Shown here piece after piece: positions 1-7,096 of a DNA stretch of 16,816 nt (position 1 is the stretch's first letter; every line of letters begins with the position of its first letter). The position numbers were made by a program, and so were the translations under genes. Location of the stretch: NCBI GenBank assembly GCA_903932565.1, contig CAIZGQ010000834.1, positions 1 to 16,816 of the forward strand, in the 5' to 3' direction. Source of the DNA: an uncultured Hyphomicrobiales bacterium (GTDB lineage: Bacteria > Pseudomonadota > Alphaproteobacteria > Rhizobiales > Beijerinckiaceae). The notes beneath the pieces are model-generated. The model saw only the letters and a program-made list of their open reading frames with translations, made no database searches and was not told where the DNA came from.

Positions 1-924
1 GACGTGGTGTTTTTTACAAATTCCGGCGCAGAAGCAATGGAATGCGCCATCAAGACAGCACGTAAATATCAGTTCGCGAACGGTCATCCCGAGCGGTATC
101 GCATTATTACATTCGAAGGTGCCTTCCATGGCCGCACGCTCGCAACCGTGGCGGCTGGCGGGAACCCCAAATATCTTGAGGGCTTTGGCCCCAAGGTCGA
201 CGGATTTGACCAGGTTCCGTTTGCAGATCACGACGCGCTGAAGGCTGCCATCACGCCGCAGACCGCCGCCATTCTGATTGAGCCTATTATGGGCGAAGGC
301 GGCATTCGCTCCGTGCCGCCGCAATGCCTCAAGGGCCTGCGCGCGCTTTGCGATGAACACGGCCTCTTGCTGATTTTTGACGAAGTGCAGACGGGTGTGG
401 GTCGCACCGGCAAATTCTTCGCTTACGAACACAGTGGCGTTGCGCCCGACATCATGGCCGTGGCCAAGGGGATCGGGGGTGGCTTTCCGCTTGGGGCCTG
501 TTTGGCGACGCATGAGGCCGCCAAGGGCATGACCTACGGCACGCATGGCACAACCTATGGCGGCAATCCGCTGGGCACGGCCATTGGCAATGCCGTGCTC
601 GATATTGTGCTGGAGCCGGGCTTTCTGGATCGCACCGCGCAGATTGGCCTGTTCTTCAAGCAACGCCTCGCGCAATTGCGGGATCATTATCCGCACGTCA
701 TTGCTGAGGTGCGCGGCGAGGGCCTGTTACTGGGTTTGAAACTCAATGTGCCCAACGGTGATTTTGCGGCCGCTGCGCGCGCGCAGGGGCTTTTGATTAT
801 CCCGGCGGGCGACAATGTCGTGCGCCTGTTGCCGCCGCTGATCATTGGCGAAGATGACGTGCGCGAAGCCATCAAGCGGCTGGAGGCGGCCTGCGCCACC
901 TTTGCCAAGGAGCCAGCGAAATGA
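1..924 (+). CDS. argD: Acetylornithine aminotransferase, 5' truncated
   Basis: This is the C-terminal three quarters of a class III PLP-dependent aminotransferase; the frame is open from base 1, so the true start lies outside the window. ArgD converts N-acetylglutamate semialdehyde to N-acetylornithine in arginine synthesis, in the cytosol. Visible family marks are TNSGAEAME near the left edge, FHGRT (bases 127-141), LLIFDEVQTGVGRTG with the cofactor-binding aspartate, and VAKGIGGGFPLG, whose lysine (codon 466-468) is the expected Schiff-base residue. TYGGNPLG follows. The GTG at 4 is an internal valine of the VFFTNSG segment, not a start. The stop overlaps the argF start as ATGA, so the two are probably translationally coupled. 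A related ornithine or succinylornithine aminotransferase is possible from sequence alone, but the argF neighbour favours ArgD. Confidence 0.95.
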   Translation, partial: DVVFFTNSGAEAMECAIKTARKYQFANGHPERYRIITFEGAFHGRTLATVAAGGNPKYLEGFGPKVDGFDQVPFADHDALKAAITPQTAAILIEPIMGEGGIRSVPPQCLKGLRALCDEHGLLLIFDEVQTGVGRTGKFFAYEHSGVAPDIMAVAKGIGGGFPLGACLATHEAAKGMTYGTHGTTYGGNPLGTAIGNAVLDIVLEPGFLDRTAQIGLFFKQRLAQLRDHYPHVIAEVRGEGLLLGLKLNVPNGDFAAAARAQGLLIIPAGDNVVRLLPPLIIGEDDVREAIKRLEAACATFAKEPAK

Positions 925-1871
925 GTTCGCCGTCAGATACGCCGACCCCAAAACATTTTCTCGATCTGTCTGACATTCCCGCAGACGATCTGCGGCGCAT
1001 TCTGGATGCCTCCGCCAAGATGAAGCAGGCGCGTCGCCGGGGCGTGCAGAGCCGCGTGCGTCCCCTGACGGGTCACATGCTTGGGATGATCTTCGATCGT
1101 CCCTCGACCCGCACGCGTGTGTCATTTGATCTTGCCATGCGCGAACTGGGTGGGGAAACGATCATGCTGACAGGCGCTGAAATGCAATTGGGGCGGGGTG
1201 AATCCATCGCCGACACGGCGCGCGTCCTGTCGCGTTTTGTCGATGCCATCATGATCCGTGTGCTCGATCATGATGATCTGATTGAACTCGCGCGCCATTC
1301 GACCGTGCCGGTGATCAACGGGCTGACCAAGCGCTCGCATCCCTGTCAGGTGATGGCGGATGTGCTCACCTTCGAAGAGCATCGCGGGCCCATCAAGGGC
1401 GCGACGGTCGCCTGGACCGGCGATTCCAACAACGTTCTGACAAGCTGGATTGAAGCGGCGCAGCGCTTTGATTTTTCAATCCGCCTCGCAACGCCGGCCG
1501 AACTTGCCCCACCCAAGCGTGTGCTGGAATGGGCCAAGGCCAATGGCGTAAACTTGCACATCACGGAGGATCCGTTTGAGGCGGTCGATGGCGCGCAAGC
1601 GGTGGTCTCGGATTGCTGGGTATCCATGGGCGATGAAGAAGAAGCCCGCCGTCGGCACAATTTGCTGCAGCCGTTCCAGGTCAACGCGAAGCTGATGCAG
1701 GCGGCGCACAAGGATGCGATCTTCATGCATTGTTTGCCGGCGCATCGCGGCGAAGAGGTCACCGACGAGGTGATCGATGGGCCGCAATCGGTTGTTTTCG
1801 ATGAAGCTGAAAACCGCCTGCATGCGCAAAAGGGCATTCTGGCCTGGTGCTTTGGCGTGGGGGCTTCATGA
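921..1871 (+). CDS. argF: Ornithine carbamoyltransferase
   Basis: The 316-residue protein has the normal length for anabolic ornithine carbamoyltransferase, which joins carbamoyl phosphate and ornithine to give citrulline. The N-terminal domain carries the carbamoyl-phosphate motif STRTR (residues 62-66) and HPCQ (140-143). The C-terminal domain carries DCWVSMGDEE (231-240), which matches the ornithine-binding SMG loop, and HCLPAHRGEEV (270-280) with the catalytic cysteine. The ATG overlaps the argD stop by four bases and has AAGGAG at 907-912, eight bases upstream, which supports this start. Its own stop overlaps the hslO start in the same way. An argD-argF-hslO arrangement is common in Hyphomicrobiales. 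carA, which makes part of its co-substrate supply, lies about 5 kb downstream in this window but is transcribed separately. Confidence 0.97.
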   Translation: MSSPSDTPTPKHFLDLSDIPADDLRRILDASAKMKQARRRGVQSRVRPLTGHMLGMIFDRPSTRTRVSFDLAMRELGGETIMLTGAEMQLGRGESIADTARVLSRFVDAIMIRVLDHDDLIELARHSTVPVINGLTKRSHPCQVMADVLTFEEHRGPIKGATVAWTGDSNNVLTSWIEAAQRFDFSIRLATPAELAPPKRVLEWAKANGVNLHITEDPFEAVDGAQAVVSDCWVSMGDEEEARRRHNLLQPFQVNAKLMQAAHKDAIFMHCLPAHRGEEVTDEVIDGPQSVVFDEAENRLHAQKGILAWCFGVGAS

Positions 1872-2854
1872 GCGTTCTGACCACACGTCCGGTGTCGGAC
1901 GTCGGCCTGGATGATCAGGTCATGCCGTTTGCGGTGGAAGCGCTCGACGTGCGCGGCCGCATTGTGCGACTGGGCCCATCGATCAATCGCATTCTGGATC
2001 AACATGCCTATCCGCCGTCGGTCGCGCGTCTTGTGGGCGAGGCCACGGCGCTGACGGTTCTGCTTGGCTCGTCGTTGAAATTTGAAGGTCGGTTTCAGCT
2101 GCAAACGCGCAGCAACGGGCCGATCGACATGCTGGTCGTGGATTTTGATGCGCCCGACCGTGTGCGCGCCTTTGCCCGCTTTAACGCAAACCGATTGGCC
2201 GAGGCCGAGGCGGCTGGCGAGACATCGCCCGCGCAATTGCTGGGACATGGCCATCTGGCCCTGACAATTGAGCAAGGTGCGGAAATCTCGCGCTATCAGG
2301 GTGTGGTGGCGCTTGAAGGCCAGAGCCTTGAAGAGGCAGCGCATCAGTATTTCCGCCAGTCCGAGCAGATCCCCACTCTGGTGCGGTTGGCAGTGGCGCA
2401 GAGCGTTACAGGCTCAGGCACAAGCTGGCGGGCGGGGGGACTGATTGTGCAATTCATGCCCACAAGCCCCGACCGGCAGCGCCAAGCCGATCTGCCGCCG
2501 GGCGATGCACCAGAGGGTGCGACCAGCCTCACAGTGGACGAGGACGATGCCTGGGCTGAGGCCAAGGCGCTCGCTGGCACCACGGAAGATCACGAGTTGG
2601 TCGACCCCATGCTGTCAAGCGAGCGGCTGTTGTATCGGCTGTTCCACGAGCGCGGCGTTACCGTGTTCGACGGGCAGCCGGTGCGCGATGCCTGCCGCTG
2701 CTCGCAGGAGCGCATCGAGACGATGTTGCGCAATTTCACCAAGCAGGAGCGCACCGACATGATTGGCGATGATGGCCGCATCAGCGTCACATGCGAGTTT
2801 TGCTCGGTGACGCGCGAGTTTGATCCTTTGGCGTTTGAGACAGCTGAAGATTGA
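1868..2854 (+). CDS. hslO: Hsp33 redox-regulated holdase chaperone
   Basis: This 328-residue cytosolic protein belongs to the Hsp33 family, which binds unfolding proteins after oxidation releases a zinc ion. The C-terminal redox switch is complete: C276-R-C278 and C309-E-F-C312 form the CXC...CXXC zinc site. Earlier family segments include GEATALTVLLGSSLKFEGRFQLQT and GQSLEEAAHQYFRQSEQIPT. A longer reading from the GTG at 1847 is possible, but the ATG at 1868 overlaps the argF stop as ATGA and begins the sequence seen in homologues, so I chose it. It is the third gene of the argD-argF-hslO unit. No promoter is evident inside argF, so it may rely on arginine-operon transcription despite its stress role. 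Confidence 0.96.
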   Translation: MSVLTTRPVSDVGLDDQVMPFAVEALDVRGRIVRLGPSINRILDQHAYPPSVARLVGEATALTVLLGSSLKFEGRFQLQTRSNGPIDMLVVDFDAPDRVRAFARFNANRLAEAEAAGETSPAQLLGHGHLALTIEQGAEISRYQGVVALEGQSLEEAAHQYFRQSEQIPTLVRLAVAQSVTGSGTSWRAGGLIVQFMPTSPDRQRQADLPPGDAPEGATSLTVDEDDAWAEAKALAGTTEDHELVDPMLSSERLLYRLFHERGVTVFDGQPVRDACRCSQERIETMLRNFTKQERTDMIGDDGRISVTCEFCSVTREFDPLAFETAED

Positions 2855-2895
2855 ACGCGTCTCACGGCGCGCGCACACAAGACAAGGGAGTTTGC

Positions 2896-3618
2896 ATGTC
2901 GCTTGAAATCTGGGACCTGGCGGGCGCGGACGACAACGTGCGTTTCAGCCCTTACTGCTGGCGCATCCATTATGCGCTGGCGCACAAGGGCCTGACCGCC
3001 ACCTCCCATCCCTGGCGCTTTACGGACAAAGACACCATTGCGTTTTCAGGCCAAGGCACCGTGCCTGTGTTGCGCGATGGCAGCACGGTGATCTCCGACA
3101 GTTCGCATATCGCCGATTACCTCGATGATATTTACCCGGACCGGCCCTTGTTGATGGACAGCGCCCAGGCTCGCGCCCTGTGCAGCTTCATCAAGCAATG
3201 GACGCAGATCACGCTGTCGCCAATCGTCATGCGCACCATCATGCCGGAGTTGTTTGCCGCGATTGCTGACAAGGACAAAGCGTATTTTCGCGAAAGCCGC
3301 GAGGCCCGTCTTGGTCGCAAGCTGGAAGAGTTTGCCGCACCTCTGGATATCACCCGCGCGGAGATGAAGAGCGCGCTGCATCCGCTGCGGCTGACATTGG
3401 GCTCGGGCGAGACGCCCAACCAGCTCTATCTCAGCGGCGCGACGCCGGGATATGCTGATTACATTGTGATGGGGCATTTTATGTGGGCGCGCTGCGTCTC
3501 GCAGCAAGATCTCCTTCTGGAGGGCGACCCGGTCTACGCCTGGCGCGAGCGCATGCTCGATCTTTACGACGGGCTTGGTCGCAAGGCCCCGCGCTATACG
3601 GGTGGCGCAGGCTCATAA
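2896..3618 (+). CDS. Glutathione S-transferase, LigE-like
   Basis: This 240-residue protein has a thioredoxin-fold N-terminal domain (about 3-85) and a helical C-terminal domain (about 90-225). SPYCWRIHYALAHKG (18-32) supplies the S/C active-site region, TVPVLRDG (55-62) the cis-proline loop, and SDSSHIADYLDDIYPDRP the glutathione gamma-glutamyl contact. The pattern SPYxWRxxYAL together with the late segment LDLYDGLGR recalls the beta-etherase branch (LigE) of sphingomonads, from memory rather than from a search. The substrate is therefore unknown; many such proteins have no lignin role. AAGGGAG at 2884-2890 precedes the ATG at 2896 by five bases and fixes the start over the in-frame upstream option at 2851. 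Only 41 bases separate it from hslO, so it may share that transcript. Confidence 0.88.
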   Translation: MSLEIWDLAGADDNVRFSPYCWRIHYALAHKGLTATSHPWRFTDKDTIAFSGQGTVPVLRDGSTVISDSSHIADYLDDIYPDRPLLMDSAQARALCSFIKQWTQITLSPIVMRTIMPELFAAIADKDKAYFRESREARLGRKLEEFAAPLDITRAEMKSALHPLRLTLGSGETPNQLYLSGATPGYADYIVMGHFMWARCVSQQDLLLEGDPVYAWRERMLDLYDGLGRKAPRYTGGAGS

Positions 3619-3645
3619 GGCGCGGGCGAGCGACCTAAGCCCAGA

Positions 3646-4029
3646 TCAGGCCGCTGTCAGTAGGCGCTGCACTTCGGACACGAGGTCTTTCAAATGGAAG
3701 GGCTTCGACAGGATCTTGGCATCCTTCGGCGCGTTGTTGTCAGGATTCAAGGCGACAGCCGCAAAGCCTGTGATGAACATGACCTTGATGTCTGGGTCGA
3801 GTTCGGTGGCCCGGCGGGCCAACTCAATCCCGTCCATCTCCGGCATGACAATATCAGTCAGCAGCAATTCAAAAGGCTCTTCGCGCAGGCGATTGTACGC
3901 GGACAGGCCATTGTCAAATGACGCTACGGCATAGCCTGCGTTTTGCAACGCCTTCACCAAAAAACGCCGCATGTCATTATCGTCTTCGGCGAGAAGGATC
4001 TTTGTCGCGATGGGAGCCGTATCTGTCAT
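3646..4029 (-). CDS. cpdR: CpdR-type single-domain response regulator
   Basis: This is a 127-residue receiver domain with no output domain. Acidic pocket D16-D17, phospho-acceptor D59 in LLLTDIVMPEMDG, T87 in FITGFAA and K109 in LSKPFHLKDLV are all present. Length and sequence match CpdR, which in Caulobacter and rhizobia is phosphorylated through the CckA-ChpT relay and, when unphosphorylated, recruits ClpXP for degradation of CtrA and other substrates. The start at 4029 has GAGG five bases upstream; the longer frame to 4077 adds an unrelated 16-residue leader. The divergent N-formylglutamate amidohydrolase is a familiar neighbour in Hyphomicrobiales. I looked for a TTAA-N7-TTAA CtrA site in the 231-base gap and did not find a good one. 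Confidence 0.93.
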   Translation of the reverse strand: MTDTAPIATKILLAEDDNDMRRFLVKALQNAGYAVASFDNGLSAYNRLREEPFELLLTDIVMPEMDGIELARRATELDPDIKVMFITGFAAVALNPDNNAPKDAKILSKPFHLKDLVSEVQRLLTAA

Positions 4030-4260
4030 TGAAGCCTCGTGTCTGTGACCACCATAAGGCCCCGGCTCGGTAAACAACGAGTGAATTCGTTGCGATCATA
4101 TTGGTGAGATTTGAATATCTGGTGTGGATACATCGTTGTCAGATTGCAAAGCGCGGCTGCACGCATCCTCCGATCTGGTGGACACTCTCCAAGGCAATTG
4201 GCAGAGTGCTTGCAAAGGCTCATCCAATCCAAGGGGCATGGACGCGGCAAAGGGACGAAT

Positions 4261-5211
4261 ATGAGTACCAGGCAGCGTGACCTTTTTGACCCCCTGAAGG
4301 CGGTTGCTCCGGGGCAGGACCACGCCGCTGCCCCGCGCCCGGCGGAGCCAGAGCTGTGGCCGCCGGTCGAGGTGAGTGATCCAACGTCGCAGGCGTTGCC
4401 ACTCGTGTTCTCGTCGCCCCATTCGGGTTGCATCTATCCCGACGCGTTTCTCAGCGCGACGCGGCTGGATCCGCTGGCCCTGCGCCGGTCAGAAGATGCC
4501 TTTGTGGACGATCTTTTTGCATTTGCCTCAGACATTGGCGCGCCCTTGCTGCGGGCGCGGTTTCCGCGCGCATTTCTTGATGTCAATCGGGAGGCGTTTG
4601 AACTCGATCCACGCATGTTTGAGGGCCGTTTGCCGTCCTACGCCAACACGCGCTCCCTGCGGGTGGCTGGAGGCCTCGGAACGATTGCGCGGCTCGTCAG
4701 CGATGGGCAGGAAATTTACGCCCGTCGGATGAGTGTGGAGGAGGGACTGGAGCGTGTCGCCGCTCTCTATCAGCCCTATCATGACGAGTTGCGTCGCCTG
4801 CTCGTGCGGACGTTGACGGCGTTCAATCACGTTCTGCTGGTGGATTGTCACTCCATGCCCTCGACGGGCAACGACCGCCCACGGGCTGATATCGTGCTGG
4901 GTGATCGCTATGGCACGAGCTGCGCACCCATTGTTCTGGATGTGATGGAATATGAGCTGCGGCGGCTTGGCTACAGCGTTCACCGCAACAAGCCCTACGC
5001 TGGTGGCTTCATCACGGAGCATTACGGCAATCCGAAAGCCGGATGCCATGCGGTTCAGATTGAATTGAACCGGGCGCTTTACATGGACGAGGCGACGCTG
5101 ATCCCCAATCGCGGCTTTGAACCCCTGCGGCGCGACTTGCGCGTCATGTCGCTGGCGCTAGCGGAAGCCTTTGGCGGCCAGGGCCTGGATTTGAAGGCGG
5201 CTGCCGAGTGA
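4261..5211 (+). CDS. N-formylglutamate amidohydrolase family protein
   Basis: This 316-residue protein belongs to the FGase family, which hydrolyses N-formyl-L-glutamate to formate and glutamate (HutG in histidine degradation). Visible family segments are VFSSPHSGCIYP, DVNREAFELDPRMFEG, the metal-site LLVDCHSMPS, ADIVLGDRYGT, and the closing KPYAGGFITEHYGNP with AVQIELNRALYMDE. A longer frame from 4111 exists, but the ATG at 4261 follows AAAGGGA and starts where homologues start. The first 40 residues are low in conservation and rich in proline. No other hut genes are in the window, so a role in histidine degradation is inferred from the family only. It lies in the cpdR-FGase-hisN neighbourhood and is not obviously in an operon. 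Confidence 0.92.
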   Translation: MSTRQRDLFDPLKAVAPGQDHAAAPRPAEPELWPPVEVSDPTSQALPLVFSSPHSGCIYPDAFLSATRLDPLALRRSEDAFVDDLFAFASDIGAPLLRARFPRAFLDVNREAFELDPRMFEGRLPSYANTRSLRVAGGLGTIARLVSDGQEIYARRMSVEEGLERVAALYQPYHDELRRLLVRTLTAFNHVLLVDCHSMPSTGNDRPRADIVLGDRYGTSCAPIVLDVMEYELRRLGYSVHRNKPYAGGFITEHYGNPKAGCHAVQIELNRALYMDEATLIPNRGFEPLRRDLRVMSLALAEAFGGQGLDLKAAAE

Positions 5212-5230
5212 GCGACTGATAACGTGCCGT

Positions 5231-5244
5231 GGAGGCCAGCCTCC
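5231..5244 (+). repeat. Small inverted repeat after the amidohydrolase gene
   Basis: GGAGGC and GCCTCC face each other across CA, twenty bases after the amidohydrolase stop. As RNA it would fold as GGAGG/CCTCC with a CCAG loop. No T-run follows, so it is at most a weak or Rho-assisted terminator for the plus-strand gene. Confidence 0.35.
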
Positions 5245-5262
5245 TGAATTCTCCGAGGCTTT

Positions 5263-5293
5263 AAAACGAAAGAGGCCGCCCCGAGAGGCGGCC
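5263..5293 (-). terminator. Rho-independent terminator of the small RNA
   Basis: On the minus strand GGCCGCC (5293-5287) pairs perfectly with GGCGGCC (5280-5274) around the loop TCTCGG, and is followed at once by TCTTTCGTTTT (5273-5263). A 7-bp GC stem plus a T-rich tail is a strong intrinsic terminator. In the plus direction the stem has no T-run, which assigns it to the minus strand, where there is no protein gene to end. This is direct support for a non-coding transcript. Confidence 0.8.
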
Positions 5294-5347
5294 CAAGTCA
5301 AGGGAGGAAACGCCCAAGGAGGGCATCGGCGACAGAAACTGTCGCGC
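5263..5347 (-). ncRNA. mmgR: MmgR / alpha-r8 (suhB-motif) trans-acting small RNA
   Basis: About 85 bases on the minus strand fold into three elements. First is GCGACAG-TTT-CTGTCGC (5345-5329), a perfect 7-bp hairpin. Second is GCCC-TCCTT-GGGC (5324-5312), presenting an anti-Shine-Dalgarno loop. A single-stranded stretch with TTTCCTCCCTT (5310-5300) follows, then a Rho-independent terminator. This design, the ~80-base length, and the position beside an inositol-monophosphatase-family gene match the alphaproteobacterial alpha-r8 family (MmgR of Sinorhizobium meliloti; Rfam motif called suhB). MmgR limits polyhydroxybutyrate granule accumulation in S. meliloti; carrying that role over to this organism is inference. 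The 5' end is estimated from the promoter. The identification rests on recall of the family, not a covariance search. Confidence 0.72.
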
Positions 5348-5353
5348 AACTTC

Positions 5354-5382
5354 AAGATACATTGCACCGCACAAAATGCAAG
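5354..5382 (-). promoter_or_regulatory. Promoter of the small RNA
   Basis: Read on the minus strand, CTTGCA (5382-5377) resembles the alphaproteobacterial -35 consensus CTTGAC, and TATCTT (5359-5354) a -10 box, with exactly 17 bases between. Transcription would begin near 5347, giving an RNA of about 85 bases to the terminator. An inverted repeat surrounds the -35 box. Confidence 0.5.
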
Positions 5383-5402
5383 TCGAAAATGGTGCAGTGC
5401 AA
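5362..5402. promoter_or_regulatory. Inverted repeat across the small-RNA promoter
   Basis: TTGCACCGCAC (5362-5372) and GTGCAGTGCAA (5392-5402) are inverted copies matching at 10 of 11 positions, with centres 30 bases apart, about three helical turns. One arm sits between the -10 and -35 boxes and the other just upstream of -35. The cores TGCACC and GGTGCA equal NtrC half-sites, but their spacing (22 bases) is not the usual 5. This could be an operator for NtrC or another dimeric regulator. Confidence 0.45.
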
Positions 5403-5513
5403 AATATTTGTCACGGCGACCGCGCCCGTCCGCGAGCCAATCGATTATCGCCCCTCGCAGTGACGCGGGCCCTCGTGTATGAAATGCCGAGTGCTCGAGC
5501 CCTCGGAGATTGC

Positions 5514-6317
5514 ATGCGCCCTGTTGATTTTGGTGACTTTATCGACGAACTGGCGACCGCGTCCGGCGAGACAATCCTGCCGTTTTTTCGCTCCAGCATC
5601 GGGGCTGTCGACAAGTCGGGCGGTGGCGTTTTCGATCCTGTGACCGAGGCGGATCGCGCCGCTGAGACATTGCTGCGTGGGCTCATCAAACGCAGCTTCC
5701 CCAGCCACGGCATCATTGGCGAAGAGTTCGGGTCTGAGAACGCGGACGCTGAATATGTCTGGGTGCTTGACCCCATCGATGGCACCAAGAGCTTCATTTC
5801 CGGTCTGCCGCTCTGGGGCACGTTGATTGCCCTGCAGCACAAAGGCCGCCCGATTTACGGCATGATGCATCAGCCCTTCACGCGTGAGCGCTTTTCTGGC
5901 GATGGGGCAGGTGCCACCTGGCGGGGCCCGTCCGCGACAAAACCCGACCAATTGGTTGAGCGCAAATTGCACACGCGGCCCTGCGCTGGTCTGAAGGACG
6001 CAACAATCATGACGACTCATCCGGGGCTGCTGCCCGGCGAAACGCGCGAGCGCTTCTTCCGGGTCGAGCGCGAAACGCGTCTGTCACGCTATGGCGGCGA
6101 TTGCTACGCGTATTGTGCGCTGGCGGCCGGTCACATCGATCTCGTCATTGAGAGCAATTTGAAGCCATATGACGTGGCGGCTCTGATCCCCATCATCGAG
6201 GGGGCCGGTGGCATCGTGACGACGTGGGCTGGTGAGGACGCTGCCAAAGGCGGCTCGATCATCGCGGCCGGTGATCGGCGTGTTCATGATGCCGCGATGG
6301 CGCTGTTGAATGCCTGA
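5514..6317 (+). CDS. hisN: Histidinol-phosphatase, inositol-monophosphatase family
   Basis: The 267-residue protein belongs to the Mg-dependent inositol-monophosphatase superfamily. Metal ligands are visible: E70-E71 in IIGEEFG, D86 and D89 in VLDPIDGTKSF, and D220 in KPYDVAAL; GGDCYAY (194-200) matches the substrate region. The length and the close of the protein resemble HisN, which removes phosphate from L-histidinol phosphate in histidine synthesis. An inositol-1-phosphatase (SuhB) or other sugar phosphatase is the main alternative. The start at 5514 has GGAG at 5505-5508, five bases upstream, and gives the family length. The longer frame from 5376 would run across the small-RNA promoter and adds 46 unrelated residues. 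Its stop directly abuts the stop of the convergent methyltransferase. Confidence 0.88.
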   Translation: MRPVDFGDFIDELATASGETILPFFRSSIGAVDKSGGGVFDPVTEADRAAETLLRGLIKRSFPSHGIIGEEFGSENADAEYVWVLDPIDGTKSFISGLPLWGTLIALQHKGRPIYGMMHQPFTRERFSGDGAGATWRGPSATKPDQLVERKLHTRPCAGLKDATIMTTHPGLLPGETRERFFRVERETRLSRYGGDCYAYCALAAGHIDLVIESNLKPYDVAALIPIIEGAGGIVTTWAGEDAAKGGSIIAAGDRRVHDAAMALLNA

Positions 6318-7025
6318 TCAGACCGGCAGAGACGCGGGCTTCAATGTCGCCTTGAAGAGCATGCGACATTGATTGTGCCCAATGTTGCTGGGGGCGCGCT
6401 CTGCAATCAGTCCATGCGCCTGCATCAACGCAATCATGTCGGTGGCGCTATAGCGCGATAGTCCAAGACTTTGGCGAAGTTGGCGATAATCCGAGAACAG
6501 TGTTTTGGCCAGTGAGCACACAGCCGTAACAAAAAACCCTTCTGCCCAGCCAAATTTCAGCAAACCGGCGGCGTCCCCAAAAGCATTTGCGTCCGGCGGA
6601 ATAATGTCGCCGAGCAAGAGCAGGCCATAGGGCTTCAGCTTCTGCGACCACGAGTCGAGGAGCGCGGCAAGTTCGTTCTTCGTCAGATATTGCGCCAAGG
6701 AATTGGCGACGATCACGCTCAGTGACCGATCTGGGATGGCAGCAAGTGCTTGTTCATCGAGGACGCGAATGCGCGGGGTCGTCTGATAGAGATCTGCCAG
6801 CAGAGCGCGGACCCTTGGTGCTGCGTCATATAAAAGAAGCTGCTGACATTGGTTGGCGACGAGCGCCGCGGATGTCGCCTCGCCACAGCCATAGTCCAGA
6901 ACAGTTCCAGCACCCGACGGGATCAGTGCCGCGATGTCACGCGCAATGATCTCATAATGCAGGGCCTTGTGGCGCGGCCCCGCATAGATCGAATGTGTGC
7001 CGTTCCAGAAGGTCAGCCAGCTCAT
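6318..7025 (-). CDS. SAM-dependent methyltransferase, substrate unknown
   Basis: This 235-residue cytosolic protein has a class I Rossmann methyltransferase core. Motif I is TVLDYGCGEA near residues 41-50, the acidic end of the second strand is LLLYDAAP, and VIVANSLAQYL (about 105-115) with KPYGLLLLGDIIPP are the later strands. About 80 C-terminal residues contain no motif I recognise. The ATG at 7025 was chosen; a GTG at 7028 directly before it gives one more residue. It lies 71 bases downstream of carA on the same strand and could be co-transcribed with it, although nothing links it to pyrimidine or arginine synthesis. It converges on hisN with zero spacing between the stops. Confidence 0.82.
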   Translation of the reverse strand: MSWLTFWNGTHSIYAGPRHKALHYEIIARDIAALIPSGAGTVLDYGCGEATSAALVANQCQQLLLYDAAPRVRALLADLYQTTPRIRVLDEQALAAIPDRSLSVIVANSLAQYLTKNELAALLDSWSQKLKPYGLLLLGDIIPPDANAFGDAAGLLKFGWAEGFFVTAVCSLAKTLFSDYRQLRQSLGLSRYSATDMIALMQAHGLIAERAPSNIGHNQCRMLFKATLKPASLPV

Positions 7026-7096
7026 CACCTAGACATCCAACAATCCGGGCCGTGCGACAATCGCCCAAACCTTGAAATGTACTTGTCCGCCCACTT

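Noticed and set aside
1346..2344. A 332-codon minus-strand open frame across argF and hslO
   Set aside because: It spans the junction of two clear plus-strand genes and has a composition of arginine and serine typical of shadow frames.
4186..4225. A tRNA-like stretch (GGCAATTGGCAGAGTGCTTGCAAAGG region)
   Set aside because: It recalls the D-arm of Ser/Leu tRNAs, but no acceptor stem, anticodon arm or T-loop could be found around it.
4030..4260. CtrA binding site between cpdR and the amidohydrolase
   Set aside because: No TTAA-N7-TTAA pattern was found; only a weak AACGA-N6-TCGTT inverted repeat at 4076-4091, too short to call.
4111..4260. 50-residue N-terminal extension of the amidohydrolase
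   Set aside because: The extension has no family similarity and the ATG at 4261 follows a purine-rich AAAGGGA site.
5376..5513. Longer N-terminus for hisN
   Set aside because: It would cross the small-RNA promoter, adds 46 residues without similarity to the family, and the ATG at 5514 has a good ribosome site.
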